NCBI RefSeq assembly: GCF_024347635.1
Contig: NZ_AP025510.1
Coordinates: 1,860,001-1,924,000, forward strand
Length of the DNA: 64,000 nucleotides
Direction: 5' to 3'
From: Vibrio tasmaniensis
GTDB taxonomy: Bacteria > Pseudomonadota > Gammaproteobacteria > Enterobacterales > Vibrionaceae
Under the pieces are notes generated by a model. That model was given only the letters and a program-made list of their open reading frames with translations. It ran no database searches and was not told where the DNA came from. A program made the translations under genes and the position numbers. Of the stretch, positions 54,508 to 63,883 are shown piece by piece (the first letter of the stretch is position 1; each line of letters begins with the position of its first letter).

Positions 54508-55724
54508 TATGCCTTCTTTCCTAATGTCCAATATAGTAATGCTGACATTACTGCACACGCAGCCATTACCATAGCCATAGACCCAGCACTGTCACTTGGC
54601 AGCATCGCAACGATAGCCCCAACGACAGAACCAGTACCAAATCTTAATGTTCCCGCAAGCGATGAAGCCGTGCCTGCCATGTTTGGATAACCACTTAGCA
54701 ATAGACCCATAGAGTTACTGCCGATAGTAGAAATGGTGCCAATGAATAGCATCACAAACGGCACAATACCCCAAAGTCCTAGATCCAACGCCCAACCGAC
54801 GAGCAAGCCTAAACCAGCCAGTAATTGAATGACCAGCGCCGCTCTCAACATCGTATGAGAACCGACCTTTTTAACAATTCGACCATTGATGGTTGTCATC
54901 AGAATCATCGCAACGATGTTCAGACCAAACAGGTAACCGAATAGGTCAGGACGTACGCCATAAATATCAATGTAGACAAAAGAGCCTGCGGTTAAAAATG
55001 CAAACATCCCAGAGAATGAGAATGCACCCGAGAAAATCAAACCCATAACCGTCGGGTTTTTACACAAACGAGCGTAATTGCGAATCGTCGTTTTAAAGCG
55101 CAAGGGCTGACGATTTTCGACGGGCAGTGTCTCAGGGATCTTGATGATAACCGCAAGAATCACGATCACGGCAAAAATAGCCAACACCCAAAAGATTGAA
55201 CGCCAACCGAACCACAATGCTAAATAGCCACCAATCATAGGGGCGATTAATGGCGCAACCGTCATCACTAAAGTAACGAACGACATGGTTCTTGCGAAAT
55301 CTTCACGGTCGAACATATCACGCACAACCGCTTGGATAATGACCGCCGCAGCAGCACCCGCAAAACCTTGAGCGGTACGAACTAACGTTAACGCTTCAAT
55401 GCCATGAGTGGTGGCACTCACAACAGACGCTATCGCAAAAAAGAATACACCAATCAGTAGAACGGGTTTGCGACCATAACTGTCGGCTAACGGACCATGT
55501 AACAACTGACCTAATGCGAAACCTGCGGTATACGCGGTAAGTGTGATTTGTACTTCACCCGCTGTCACGCCGAGATCTTTGGCGATCGTTGGCATAGCAG
55601 GCAGGTACATATCGATGGCGAGCGGTGTCAGTGCACCAATCGCACCCAGAACCAAAAATAGCATCCAACCTAACTGAGGCGTTTGTGGTTGTGAGCTTGG
55701 GGTCTGTTGGGTAGACGTTTGCAT
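54507..55724 (-). CDS. bcr: Bcr/CflA-family drug efflux transporter
   Basis: A 405-residue MFS transporter with twelve membrane segments. Motif GPLADSYGRKPVLL (about 77-90) and VIIQAVVRDMFDRE (about 134) are typical of the Bcr subfamily. Exports drugs such as bicyclomycin in E. coli. Order with rsuA matches E. coli. The N-terminal Gln/Thr/Pro-rich stretch (SQPQTPQ) is a cytoplasmic tail. ATG 55724. Confidence 0.88.
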   Translation of the reverse strand: MQTSTQQTPSSQPQTPQLGWMLFLVLGAIGALTPLAIDMYLPAMPTIAKDLGVTAGEVQITLTAYTAGFALGQLLHGPLADSYGRKPVLLIGVFFFAIASVVSATTHGIEALTLVRTAQGFAGAAAAVIIQAVVRDMFDREDFARTMSFVTLVMTVAPLIAPMIGGYLALWFGWRSIFWVLAIFAVIVILAVIIKIPETLPVENRQPLRFKTTIRNYARLCKNPTVMGLIFSGAFSFSGMFAFLTAGSFVYIDIYGVRPDLFGYLFGLNIVAMILMTTINGRIVKKVGSHTMLRAALVIQLLAGLGLLVGWALDLGLWGIVPFVMLFIGTISTIGSNSMGLLLSGYPNMAGTASSLAGTLRFGTGSVVGAIVAMLPSDSAGSMAMVMAACAVMSALLYWTLGKKA

Positions 55725-55767
55725 AACTCTCCGACTAAGTACTAGGTTTTATGTAAGCATGAACATG

Positions 55768-55833
55768 CACACAGCAATATACGAATACGCACAGTGATAC
55801 ACGAATATGCGCACACATACATGAACATATAGC
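55768..55833 (-). repeat. Three imperfect 22-bp tandem repeats between rsuA and bcr
   Basis: Units start at 55768, 55790 and 55812, each beginning with CACA and sharing the pattern CACA-ATAC-GAA-ATA. They lie in the 190-bp upstream region of bcr. Confidence 0.6.
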
Positions 55834-55916
55834 AATAATGGCTGAAACTGTCCTAGTACCAGTCAAAATAATCAGCCGACGCTATCCTTGGTCGGCCACA
55901 TCTACGATAGAAAAGA

Positions 55917-56612
55917 TTACTTCCAGATAGAGTCTACTTCTTCTTGTGTTAGGTAACGGTATTCACCCAACTCTAAAGACTCGTCCATCTCGATTTCACC
56001 AATACGTTCACGGTGCAGTGCTTCTACCTTGTTACCAAGAGCTGCAAACATGCGTTTTACTTGGTGGTATTTGCCTTCGTGAATCGTTAGCAACACTTCA
56101 CGCTCTGCACGTACTTCAAGGTGTGCTGGAAGTGTTAGGCCGTCTTCGCTCTTAAGCTGGATGCCCTCTTTGAATTTTTCAACATAATCCGCTTCAACAG
56201 GCTCAACAAGCCATACACGGTACATTTTTTCGCACTTGTGCTTTGGCGACGTAATACGATGAGACCACTTACCGTCGTCAGTCATTAAGACAAGACCCGT
56301 TGTATCAACATCTAAACGACCTGCAAAGTGCAGCTTGTCCATTTTGATTTCATCGAGTAATTCAAACGCAGTGCGATTTGAACCATCTTCATGCGAACAA
56401 ACAAAGCCTTCTGGCTTGTAAAGCATGATGTAACGCGGGCCGTGAACATTCAGTTCATTGCCTTGCCATTCCACAACGCACTCTTCAGTTACCTTAAGTG
56501 AGCCGCTTTTTTGAATGACATCATTTACTGTCACTGCTTTTGATTTTAATAAGTGTGTTGCTTCTCTTCGAGTGACGCCTAACGCATCGCACAGAAATTT
56601 ATCTAAACGCAT
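55917..56612 (-). CDS. rsuA: 16S rRNA pseudouridine synthase RsuA
   Basis: A 231-residue RsuA/RluB-type enzyme with an N-terminal S4 domain (about 1-60, MRLDKFLCDALG) and catalytic Asp in GRLDVDTTGLVLMT (about 103-116). It makes pseudouridine at 16S rRNA position 516 in E. coli. The start MRLDKF at 56612 is chosen; the frame extends to 56660. Divergent from radD as in E. coli. Confidence 0.92.
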   Translation of the reverse strand: MRLDKFLCDALGVTRREATHLLKSKAVTVNDVIQKSGSLKVTEECVVEWQGNELNVHGPRYIMLYKPEGFVCSHEDGSNRTAFELLDEIKMDKLHFAGRLDVDTTGLVLMTDDGKWSHRITSPKHKCEKMYRVWLVEPVEADYVEKFKEGIQLKSEDGLTLPAHLEVRAEREVLLTIHEGKYHQVKRMFAALGNKVEALHRERIGEIEMDESLELGEYRYLTQEEVDSIWK

Positions 56613-56709
56613 GAATACCTCAACTAATCTAAGTCGGGTATTATAGTCACCTTTGCTCAATTAGTTGAGCTATTTCACACTATTTGTTTTTCATCTTACA
56701 AGACACGAT

Positions 56710-58449
56710 ATGTATACACTCCGCCCGTACCAAGCTGACTCAGTAAAATCAGTGATTCATTACTTCAGAAAACACCAAACACCGGCTGTTCTTGTGTTAC
56801 CTACAGGCGCAGGAAAAAGCCTGGTAATTGCAGAGCTAGCAAGGCTTGCTAAAGGTCGTGTTCTAGTGCTTGCACACGTAAAAGAGCTTGTTGAGCAAAA
56901 CCATGAAAAGTATGAAGGTTATGGGCTAAAAGGTTCAATTTTCTCTGCCGGTTTAGGGCGTAAAGAGACAGACCAACAAGTGGTGTTCGCATCAGTTCAA
57001 TCCGTAGTTCGAAACCTTGACTCATTCTCCAATCAGTTCTCATTATTGGTTATCGACGAATGCCACCGCGTGCCAGATGAAAAGACCAGCAGCTATCAAA
57101 AAGTGATCACTCACTTACGTGAAAATAATTCGGGCATAAAGGTGCTTGGATTGACCGCGACGCCTTATCGTCTTGGTATGGGGTGGCTTTACCAATACCA
57201 CACTCGTGGACAAGTGCGTTCTGAAGAGCCGAGATTTTTCAGAGACTGTATTTTCGAACTGCCGATTCGTTACTTGTTGGACGAAGGCTTTCTAACACCA
57301 GCACGCATGATCGATGCGCCCGTTTTGAGCTATGACTTTTCGCAACTAAAGCCGGCAAGTACGGGGCGCTATAAAGAATCAGAACTCGACATGGTGATTG
57401 AGCAATCGAAGCGTGCCACCCCACAAATTGTCGATCAAATCATTCACCTAGCCCAAGACAAACTCGGTATCATGGTATTTGCTGCCACCGTTCGACACGC
57501 ACAAGAGATCCTAAGCTTACTACCCGAAGGTCAATCATCCATCGTGATTGGTGACACGCCTACGTTAGAGCGCGATCAAATCATCAATGATTTCAAGGAA
57601 CGTAAAATCAAGTTCTTGGTTAACGTGTCGGTATTAACCACAGGCTTTGACGCACCACATGTCGATCTAATCGCGATTTTGCGCCCGACAGAGTCCATCA
57701 GTTTGTATCAACAAATCGTTGGCCGTGGCTTACGCTTATCGCCGGGTAAAAAAGAGTGTTTAGTTTTAGACTATGCAGGCAACAGTTACGATCTTTACCA
57801 ACCTGAAGTGGGCGACCCTAAACCCGACTCAGACAGTGAAATTATCACCATCCCCTGCCCTGCTTGCGGTTTCAATAATAACTTTTGGGGCAAGCTAGAC
57901 AGCAATGGCTTCTTACTTGAACACTTTGGCCGCAAATGCCAAGGCTACTTTACCGATGAAGACACAGGGGAACGCGAGCACTGTAACTATCGTTTTCGCG
58001 CTAAGTACTGCGGTGAATGCGGCGCAGACAACGACATTGCCGCGCGTATTTGTCATGAGTGCGATGCCACCTTAGTTGACCCAGATAAAAAGCTCAAAGA
58101 AGCGTTAAACCTAAAAGATGCGTTGGTGTTTGAGTGTTTAGAGATGGACCTTAACGTTCTCAAGGACGACAAAGGCAAGTCGCAACTTAAAGTCACCTAC
58201 CGTGGAGAAAACCAAGCACAAGTGCATGAGTTCTGGTCATTAACCACCAAGAAACAGAAGCAGAACTTTAAGGATCAGTTTGTTCGTCCTCACCTTGCCG
58301 ACAGACACAGACCATTTGACGAAGCTTCACCGACGAAGGTGGTTGCTCACCAACATCGATTCCGCCCACCTCAATTCGTCATTGCCCGTAAAGTTGGGCG
58401 CTTTTGGAAAATGAGAGACAAGATATTCGAAGATGAACTCAAGCAATAG
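56710..58449 (+). CDS. radD: DNA repair helicase-like ATPase RadD (YejH)
   Basis: A 579-residue superfamily 2 protein with Walker A LPTGAGKSLVI (about 36-46), DECH in VIDECHRVPD, motif III GLTATPYRLG, motif VI QIVGRGLRL, and a C-terminal zinc-finger-rich part (CPACGF, CGECGADN, CHECDATL). It aligns with E. coli RadD, which acts with RecA and SSB in double-strand break repair. ATG 56710 (MYTLRPYQ) is chosen over the frame opening at 56665. Confidence 0.92.
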   Translation: MYTLRPYQADSVKSVIHYFRKHQTPAVLVLPTGAGKSLVIAELARLAKGRVLVLAHVKELVEQNHEKYEGYGLKGSIFSAGLGRKETDQQVVFASVQSVVRNLDSFSNQFSLLVIDECHRVPDEKTSSYQKVITHLRENNSGIKVLGLTATPYRLGMGWLYQYHTRGQVRSEEPRFFRDCIFELPIRYLLDEGFLTPARMIDAPVLSYDFSQLKPASTGRYKESELDMVIEQSKRATPQIVDQIIHLAQDKLGIMVFAATVRHAQEILSLLPEGQSSIVIGDTPTLERDQIINDFKERKIKFLVNVSVLTTGFDAPHVDLIAILRPTESISLYQQIVGRGLRLSPGKKECLVLDYAGNSYDLYQPEVGDPKPDSDSEIITIPCPACGFNNNFWGKLDSNGFLLEHFGRKCQGYFTDEDTGEREHCNYRFRAKYCGECGADNDIAARICHECDATLVDPDKKLKEALNLKDALVFECLEMDLNVLKDDKGKSQLKVTYRGENQAQVHEFWSLTTKKQKQNFKDQFVRPHLADRHRPFDEASPTKVVAHQHRFRPPQFVIARKVGRFWKMRDKIFEDELKQ

Positions 58450-58473
58450 ACTCCCATAATCAACAGAATTAAT

Positions 58474-58497
58474 AAAAGGAGTATTGATACTCCTTTT
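58474..58497. terminator. Terminator between radD and the GGDEF-EAL gene
   Basis: AAAAGGAGTA and TACTCCTTTT, loop TTGA, with A and T runs; usable in both directions. Confidence 0.8.
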
Positions 58498-58524
58498 ATT
58501 CACATTCTAATGACCACACATGAG

Positions 58525-60906
58525 TTAACTTGTTAAACCACAAATTAGATTGCGCTCAGCTTTTTCTGATTCCCGCGCCTCTTTTTCCATATTATCAAAA
58601 ATCTCAATGGCTAAAGTTGGCTTATGAATATAAAAGCCTTGAATAAAATCAATGCCTAACGCTTCTAACGTTCTTAATTCTTCAATTGTTTCAACACGTT
58701 CTGCAACCACTTTAGTTTGGCTCATTTCTGCCAACTCAACTAATGAGTGCACCATTTTGTTCTTAAAATCAGAACTGTTAATATTTTCAACGAGCGAACC
58801 ATCAAGCTTGATCGTATCAAAACAACCTTCAGATAAAATTGAATACGATGAATAACCTGAACCAAAATCATCTAAGGCAACTATGATCTGGTGGTGTTGT
58901 AGTCGTTCTACTATTTTTCGAAACTTCTCATCTGCACGATAAAAAACAAGCTCGGTCACTTCAACACATAAACGGGAACGGATATAAGGGGGGAGATGAC
59001 ATAAACGATCGATAACACTCATATCGAAAATGGTTTTAACTGAGAAGTTTAATGACAATTGAATAGTTGAATAGTGCTCCAGTAAGCTAATTGCGTAAGT
59101 AAGCATACGAGAGTCGAGCTCCTTCTCAAGCCCATGAGAGGCTACAACATCGAGCAATTCACCAGCAGAAACGATTTTTTCACGTCCCTCTTCGTCCTCC
59201 ATTTTTAAACGACACAGTAACTCATAGCTCGAAGCAACACCCTTTAAAGAATGAATTTTTTGAGCAAAGCAAAGCAGCCTATCCGAGTTAAGTAATTCAA
59301 CGGCTTCTACTCTAAGGTTCGGTAAGCTATAGAGCATGACCCCGTCTTGTTGCTGCCAGTCTTGGTAAGATTCATTGTTGGACTTTGCTTTACGGCAACA
59401 GTATTCAGCCTTGTAAATACAATCTTCCACAGATTCATTAGGGCCACTACGATAGCGACCGAAACTAAAGCTCAGAGCGTTTTCTGTTTCTTGGGTGAGG
59501 TTCTGTTCCAACAAATATTCTAGTAGCTCCTTGGAAACCGACGTTTGGCAAATTAACACAAATTCATCGCCACCGACTCTATACGCCTTCCCTATGCCTT
59601 GTGCGGCTATTTTTTTGAAGCGCATAGCTAAGTTTATTATCATTCGATCACCCACATGGTGACCTTGACTATCGTTGAGAAACTTCAACTGATTTGCATC
59701 AATGTAATAATAACAACGAGAACACTCAATGACCTTTTTATATTCTATAGATTTTCGATTATACAATCCTGTCATGAAATCTTTATCAGAATTAGACAAC
59801 AATTTTTTATAATCGCCCAGATTAATAACTCTTAATTCTCCAAGATCATAAACACATGCTAATACAAAAGAAGCATGAGACAAGTAGAATAGCGCCTGTA
59901 TTAAATAGTAATACTCAGGCATGAATGAAATAGTCATTGATGATTCAAGAACCACCACAGACATAATAAAACAGGAAAGATAGCTAATTATTATTTGAAC
60001 TTTATTATTAACTTCTTTTGATATCAAACAAAATGCGATAACAACGGCTGCTAGGATAGTACTAATTAAAAATCCAACAATGACGTCAAAGTTTATATAA
60101 ACTGAAAAGAATTGTAGAAACACAAATGAAGAACAAATCAGTAAGTGCTTAGTATTTATTCTATCGCAACTTGAAAAAACAAGCATTAAATACACACAAA
60201 CTAAAGATAAAGAATAAGAAACGAACCAGTAGTCGCTTCTAAAAAAATTTATAACGTAGGTTCCTTTATCATCATACCCATCCCATAAAAACCCAAACTT
60301 ATAAATATAAAACATAGAGAACAGTACTATATAACAAGTTATAAATAGTGATTTAGCTCGTTTTATCGGCCAAACATAATAAACATAAACTAACGATATT
60401 GCGCTCGCCAATATAAATAGCGAGAGAATCACCCCATCTTTCATGACAAGTGATTGCTTTAATTGATGCTCTTTCGAAAGTAACGCACTGGCATTTACAG
60501 TCTTACCCCTAGGAAATTTCACTAAAACATAACTGTATTCAAAATTTTTGTTCAGCCGTAGCGAGCGATAATACTCAAACAAAAAATTGCCAACAACTTT
60601 GCCGTCTTGATCAACAAAAAACAGCTCTCCTGTCCGGGATGAAAGAGATTTCCAAACTAGATGTTCATATGATTGGTTGTCTGAAGGTAGTGCAAGTTTA
60701 AGCCAACAGGACTGATTCGGTTCAGGAATACAAGTAACAATTGAGCTCCACCCTTCTTCCTTATATAGGATGGCATCAACCGAAGAATCACTCACTACCA
60801 TGCCATATTCGAAATCACTGATTTGCTTGAAATCTAATTCGTTAGCATGGCTAGTGAACGTTATCAGCACTGAAAAAAACAACATAACTAGCACTGTAAG
60901 CGGCAC
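58525..60906 (-). CDS. Membrane GGDEF-EAL protein with 7TM sensor
   Basis: A 793-residue protein with a signal peptide, a periplasmic DISM-type domain (about 25-165), seven membrane segments (about 160-365), a GGDEF domain (about 385-525, YRVGGDEF intact) and an EAL domain (about 550-780). In the EAL the signature reads ELL (in YELLCRL), and AERVE replaces AEGVE, while DDFGSGY, IKLDGSLV and the late QGFYIHKP are intact. It may thus make and break c-di-GMP. Codon use is more A/T rich than neighbours. Confidence 0.88.
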   Translation of the reverse strand: MPLTVLVMLFFSVLITFTSHANELDFKQISDFEYGMVVSDSSVDAILYKEEGWSSIVTCIPEPNQSCWLKLALPSDNQSYEHLVWKSLSSRTGELFFVDQDGKVVGNFLFEYYRSLRLNKNFEYSYVLVKFPRGKTVNASALLSKEHQLKQSLVMKDGVILSLFILASAISLVYVYYVWPIKRAKSLFITCYIVLFSMFYIYKFGFLWDGYDDKGTYVINFFRSDYWFVSYSLSLVCVYLMLVFSSCDRINTKHLLICSSFVFLQFFSVYINFDVIVGFLISTILAAVVIAFCLISKEVNNKVQIIISYLSCFIMSVVVLESSMTISFMPEYYYLIQALFYLSHASFVLACVYDLGELRVINLGDYKKLLSNSDKDFMTGLYNRKSIEYKKVIECSRCYYYIDANQLKFLNDSQGHHVGDRMIINLAMRFKKIAAQGIGKAYRVGGDEFVLICQTSVSKELLEYLLEQNLTQETENALSFSFGRYRSGPNESVEDCIYKAEYCCRKAKSNNESYQDWQQQDGVMLYSLPNLRVEAVELLNSDRLLCFAQKIHSLKGVASSYELLCRLKMEDEEGREKIVSAGELLDVVASHGLEKELDSRMLTYAISLLEHYSTIQLSLNFSVKTIFDMSVIDRLCHLPPYIRSRLCVEVTELVFYRADEKFRKIVERLQHHQIIVALDDFGSGYSSYSILSEGCFDTIKLDGSLVENINSSDFKNKMVHSLVELAEMSQTKVVAERVETIEELRTLEALGIDFIQGFYIHKPTLAIEIFDNMEKEARESEKAERNLICGLTS

Positions 60907-61038
60907 TCTAAAATCCTTATTAAATCAAATATCGCGCGGCAAAAGAGCCCCATAAGTCCATATAGTCACAAGTTTACCATGTTAATTATTTGTAATTTGT
61001 AAGGGAATGTAATAACGTCAACGCATTACTATCGAGCA

Positions 61039-61071
61039 AATTAATCAACATGAATATCAGGTTGGTTAATT
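61039..61071. promoter_or_regulatory. Inverted repeat upstream of the PepSY-carRS operon
   Basis: AATTAATCAAC and GTTGGTTAATT (one G-T pair) flank an 11-base loop. Possible operator or hairpin, 124 bases upstream of the first gene. Confidence 0.35.
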
Positions 61072-61194
61072 GCACGTTGATACAACACTTTACATTGCTA
61101 AAATGATAAAGCGTCTCTCATATTCACATTCATACTCCATTCATTATTATTGTATTAAACTGTCGTTACTTGCTTCTTTTACTAAGGCCACTGC

Positions 61195-61623
61195 ATGCAA
61201 AAACCAAGCGCTATACTCATCTGTATCGCTGTAGCTATAGGCTCGACATCAAGCTTTGCACAAGATGATCACCATAACGGTCATGATCTTGTACAAGATG
61301 TTCATAAAGCGGGAACCCGTATCGAATTTGAAGAAGATCAAGACGAAGTCTATGAAGCTGTGCGAGAAGGCTACATTCGCCCTTTCTCAGAAATGTATGC
61401 TGCAGTTGAAAATGATCTTCATGGTCGAATCATTAAAGTAGAACTAGAAGAAGACGATGATATTTGGGTTTATGAGCTAAAAATAAACTTCCAAAACAAT
61501 ATCATCAAAGTCGAATACAACGCCGAGACGTTGGAGATGCTCATGATTAAAGGCCGCAACTTTAAAGATGCCATTAAGCACAACGAGCCATTAAGCACAA
61601 CGAATGGTCATTCCAAGAATTAA
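61195..61623 (+). CDS. Periplasmic PepSY-domain protein with His-rich start
   Basis: A 142-residue protein with a signal peptide (MQKPSAILICIAVAIGSTSS, cleavage near FAQ) and a PepSY-like domain (about 50-125). The mature N-terminus is rich in histidine (DDHHNGHD), perhaps a metal-binding patch. It precedes the response regulator by 11 bases and thus is in the same operon; it may modulate the sensor kinase or be its signal. Confidence 0.7.
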   Translation: MQKPSAILICIAVAIGSTSSFAQDDHHNGHDLVQDVHKAGTRIEFEEDQDEVYEAVREGYIRPFSEMYAAVENDLHGRIIKVELEEDDDIWVYELKINFQNNIIKVEYNAETLEMLMIKGRNFKDAIKHNEPLSTTNGHSKN

Positions 61624-61634
61624 GAAGAACAATT

Positions 61635-62294
61635 ATGAAAATTTTAGTCGTTGAAGACGAACCTCGTTTGGGCCAACAAATTATTGAAACACTAGAGGGA
61701 GCAGACTGGGTTCCAGAACTTTCTCAAGATGGTATCGACGCACTCTATCGCGCCACGTCAGAAGAGTGGGATGCCATCGTTCTCGATTTAGGCTTACCGA
61801 AAATCGATGGCCTTACCGTACTAAAAGGCATTCGAGACGAAAACATTAACACGCCAGTGATTATCTTAAGTGCGCGAGATACGCTGACCCAACGTGTCGA
61901 AGGCTTAAATGCAGGCGCTGATGATTACCTAACAAAGCCGTTTGAAATGGTTGAGTTGATTGCTCGTATTCGTGCGCAATTACGTCGCGCGTCTGGCAGT
62001 GCCGCCCCTGTTCTTCAAATTGGCGATTTAAGCCTAGACACACGCAGCTCTAAAGTGTTGTGGCAAGGCCAAGCGGTTAGCCTAACGGCATTGGAATATA
62101 AAGTGGTCGCGTACTTCATGCATAACCAAAACAAGGTTATCTCGCGTACTGAGTTGGTTGAACACATCTACAAGCAAGACTTCGACCGAGATTCAAACAC
62201 CGTTGAGGTGTTCATTGGTCGTATTCGCAAAAAAATCGCACCAAAGATCATCAAAACCGTTCGTGGGCTTGGCTACCAACTGAATGCTGAATAG
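61635..62294 (+). CDS. carR: OmpR-family response regulator, CarR/VprA-like
   Basis: A 219-residue regulator with a receiver (phosphorylation Asp in IVLDLGLPK, about D51) and a winged-helix DNA-binding domain (about 125-215, RTVRGLGYQ-like end KTVRGLGYQLNAE). It resembles CarR (VprA) of V. cholerae, which controls the almEFG lipid A glycine genes and calcium-regulated biofilm genes; the preceding PepSY gene and following kinase keep that order. QseB/PhoP-type naming is an alternative. Confidence 0.82.
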   Translation: MKILVVEDEPRLGQQIIETLEGADWVPELSQDGIDALYRATSEEWDAIVLDLGLPKIDGLTVLKGIRDENINTPVIILSARDTLTQRVEGLNAGADDYLTKPFEMVELIARIRAQLRRASGSAAPVLQIGDLSLDTRSSKVLWQGQAVSLTALEYKVVAYFMHNQNKVISRTELVEHIYKQDFDRDSNTVEVFIGRIRKKIAPKIIKTVRGLGYQLNAE

Positions 62295-62421
62295 CCCCCT
62301 ATCTAGTTACACTAGAAGCAATCGTCAACGAAACTAAGTGTAATAGCCAATAAAATGGACAGCCTGTTCTGATCATCGAAATACAATCAGATAACTGTGG
62401 GCAAAGACAGGCAGTAAATGC

Positions 62422-63768
62422 ATGAATCTAAAAAAAAGAACACTTAAAAACATCAGTCTAAAAAGCCGCCTGCTCCTTGCCGCGGCTTTTTGGCTAGGTG
62501 CGATGATATTAGCGGCCGGCGTCGGTATCCCTAAACTGGTGAATGACTACCTTGTCGATGATATGAAACAACAACTTAGCTTAACCATGGACGAGTTAAC
62601 CGCCAATATCGAAACCAACGACAGCGGTAACTTAATCATGGCAGAGCGTCTGTCTGATCCTAGGTTTAATCAACCTTACAGTGGTATTTATTGGCGAGCA
62701 GCTACTCAAGACCAGATTATTCGATCTCGCTCTCTATGGGACAAAGACCTCACCATTAAACGCTCTCCGATTCATACTTCAATCAAAGGGCCTGAGAAAG
62801 AAAAGCTGATTTACATCGAGCAAGATATCTATCTGCCTGAATTGAACGACCCTGTCACGATCACTATAGGTATCGATGAAGATCCACTAGAGTCCACACT
62901 GACCGAGCTTACAGGTCAAGTCTGGTTGATTCTGATGCTGTTGTTTGTTGGCGTGCTTATGTTGATTGGCATTCAAGTCAGTTGGTCGCTATTGCCACTC
63001 AGTAAGATGCAACGTGAACTGGTGATGTTGAGAAACGGCGAGCAACAAGGGTTAAGCGACAACTACCCGAAAGAGGTTTCTCCATTAGTTTCTGACCTCA
63101 ACGCCCTACTCTTCCACTATCAAGAGTTACTGGAACGAGCTCGTAACCACGCTGGAAACCTATCTCACGCTTTGAAAACACCGCTGTCGGTTTTGAAAAA
63201 TGAGATAGAGCGACTTCCAGACGATGACAAAACATTGTTACAGCAACCCATTCATCAGATTCAGAACCAAATAGATTATCATCTTGGCCGTGCGCGCATG
63301 GCTGGTGCAATGAACATTCTATCGGTGAAATCTTCACCTTGTGAGCGTGTTGAAGCGATCTCAATGGCGTTTGATAAAGTGTATGCCGCCAACGAAGTCA
63401 CCATGATTAACGAGCTAGACTCTGAAATTGAAGTAGCGGTAGAAAAGACCGACCTTGATGAAATGGTCGGCAACCTACTCGAGAACAGTTACAAATGGGC
63501 AAGCAGCATTATTCGTGTCCATGCAAATGAACTCGACGATGGCAACATAGAGTTGGTGATTGAAGATGATGGTCAAGGCATTCCGGAAGAGAAGCTTGAG
63601 CAAGTGACAAAACGTGGCGTTCGACTTGATGAAACCACACCGGGAACAGGTTTAGGACTTAACATCGTGAACGAAATGGCGCACAGCTACCGAGGCAGCC
63701 TAACACTCAGCAAGAGCTCTATGGGCGGATTAAAAGCCTCTTTGGTGCTTAAACTAAGCAAAGGTTAA
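62422..63768 (+). CDS. carS: Sensor histidine kinase, CarS/VprB-like
   Basis: A 448-residue kinase: membrane helix (about 18-38), periplasmic domain (about 40-165), second helix (about 170-192), HAMP-like linker, H-box with phospho-accepting His in NLSHALKTPLSVL (about 245), ATPase motifs LLENSYKWA, DDGQGIP and GTGLGLNI. It partners the preceding regulator, 127 bases away; the gap contains no gene. ATG 62422 is preferred over ATG 62418, which is out of frame. Its terminator is at 63815. Confidence 0.83.
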   Translation: MNLKKRTLKNISLKSRLLLAAAFWLGAMILAAGVGIPKLVNDYLVDDMKQQLSLTMDELTANIETNDSGNLIMAERLSDPRFNQPYSGIYWRAATQDQIIRSRSLWDKDLTIKRSPIHTSIKGPEKEKLIYIEQDIYLPELNDPVTITIGIDEDPLESTLTELTGQVWLILMLLFVGVLMLIGIQVSWSLLPLSKMQRELVMLRNGEQQGLSDNYPKEVSPLVSDLNALLFHYQELLERARNHAGNLSHALKTPLSVLKNEIERLPDDDKTLLQQPIHQIQNQIDYHLGRARMAGAMNILSVKSSPCERVEAISMAFDKVYAANEVTMINELDSEIEVAVEKTDLDEMVGNLLENSYKWASSIIRVHANELDDGNIELVIEDDGQGIPEEKLEQVTKRGVRLDETTPGTGLGLNIVNEMAHSYRGSLTLSKSSMGGLKASLVLKLSKG

Positions 63769-63782
63769 GTAAGCTAAACGCG

Positions 63783-63809
63783 CTAAGTAAACTAAGTAAA
63801 CTAAGTAAA
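63783..63809 (+). repeat. 9-bp tandem repeat after the kinase stop
   Basis: CTAAGTAAA three times, starting 15 bases past the stop codon. Compare 9277 and 12871. Confidence 0.7.
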
Positions 63810-63814
63810 CACGA

Positions 63815-63841
63815 TAAGCCCTAGCACAACGCTAGGGCTTA
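63815..63841. terminator. Terminator between carS and the VOC gene
   Basis: TAAGCCCTAGC and GCTAGGGCTTA, loop ACAAC; moderately T-rich tract follows. Confidence 0.75.
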
Positions 63842-63883
63842 ACTTTATTCTGGTTTAACAAAGCGCTTCTTACTTCAATATGA

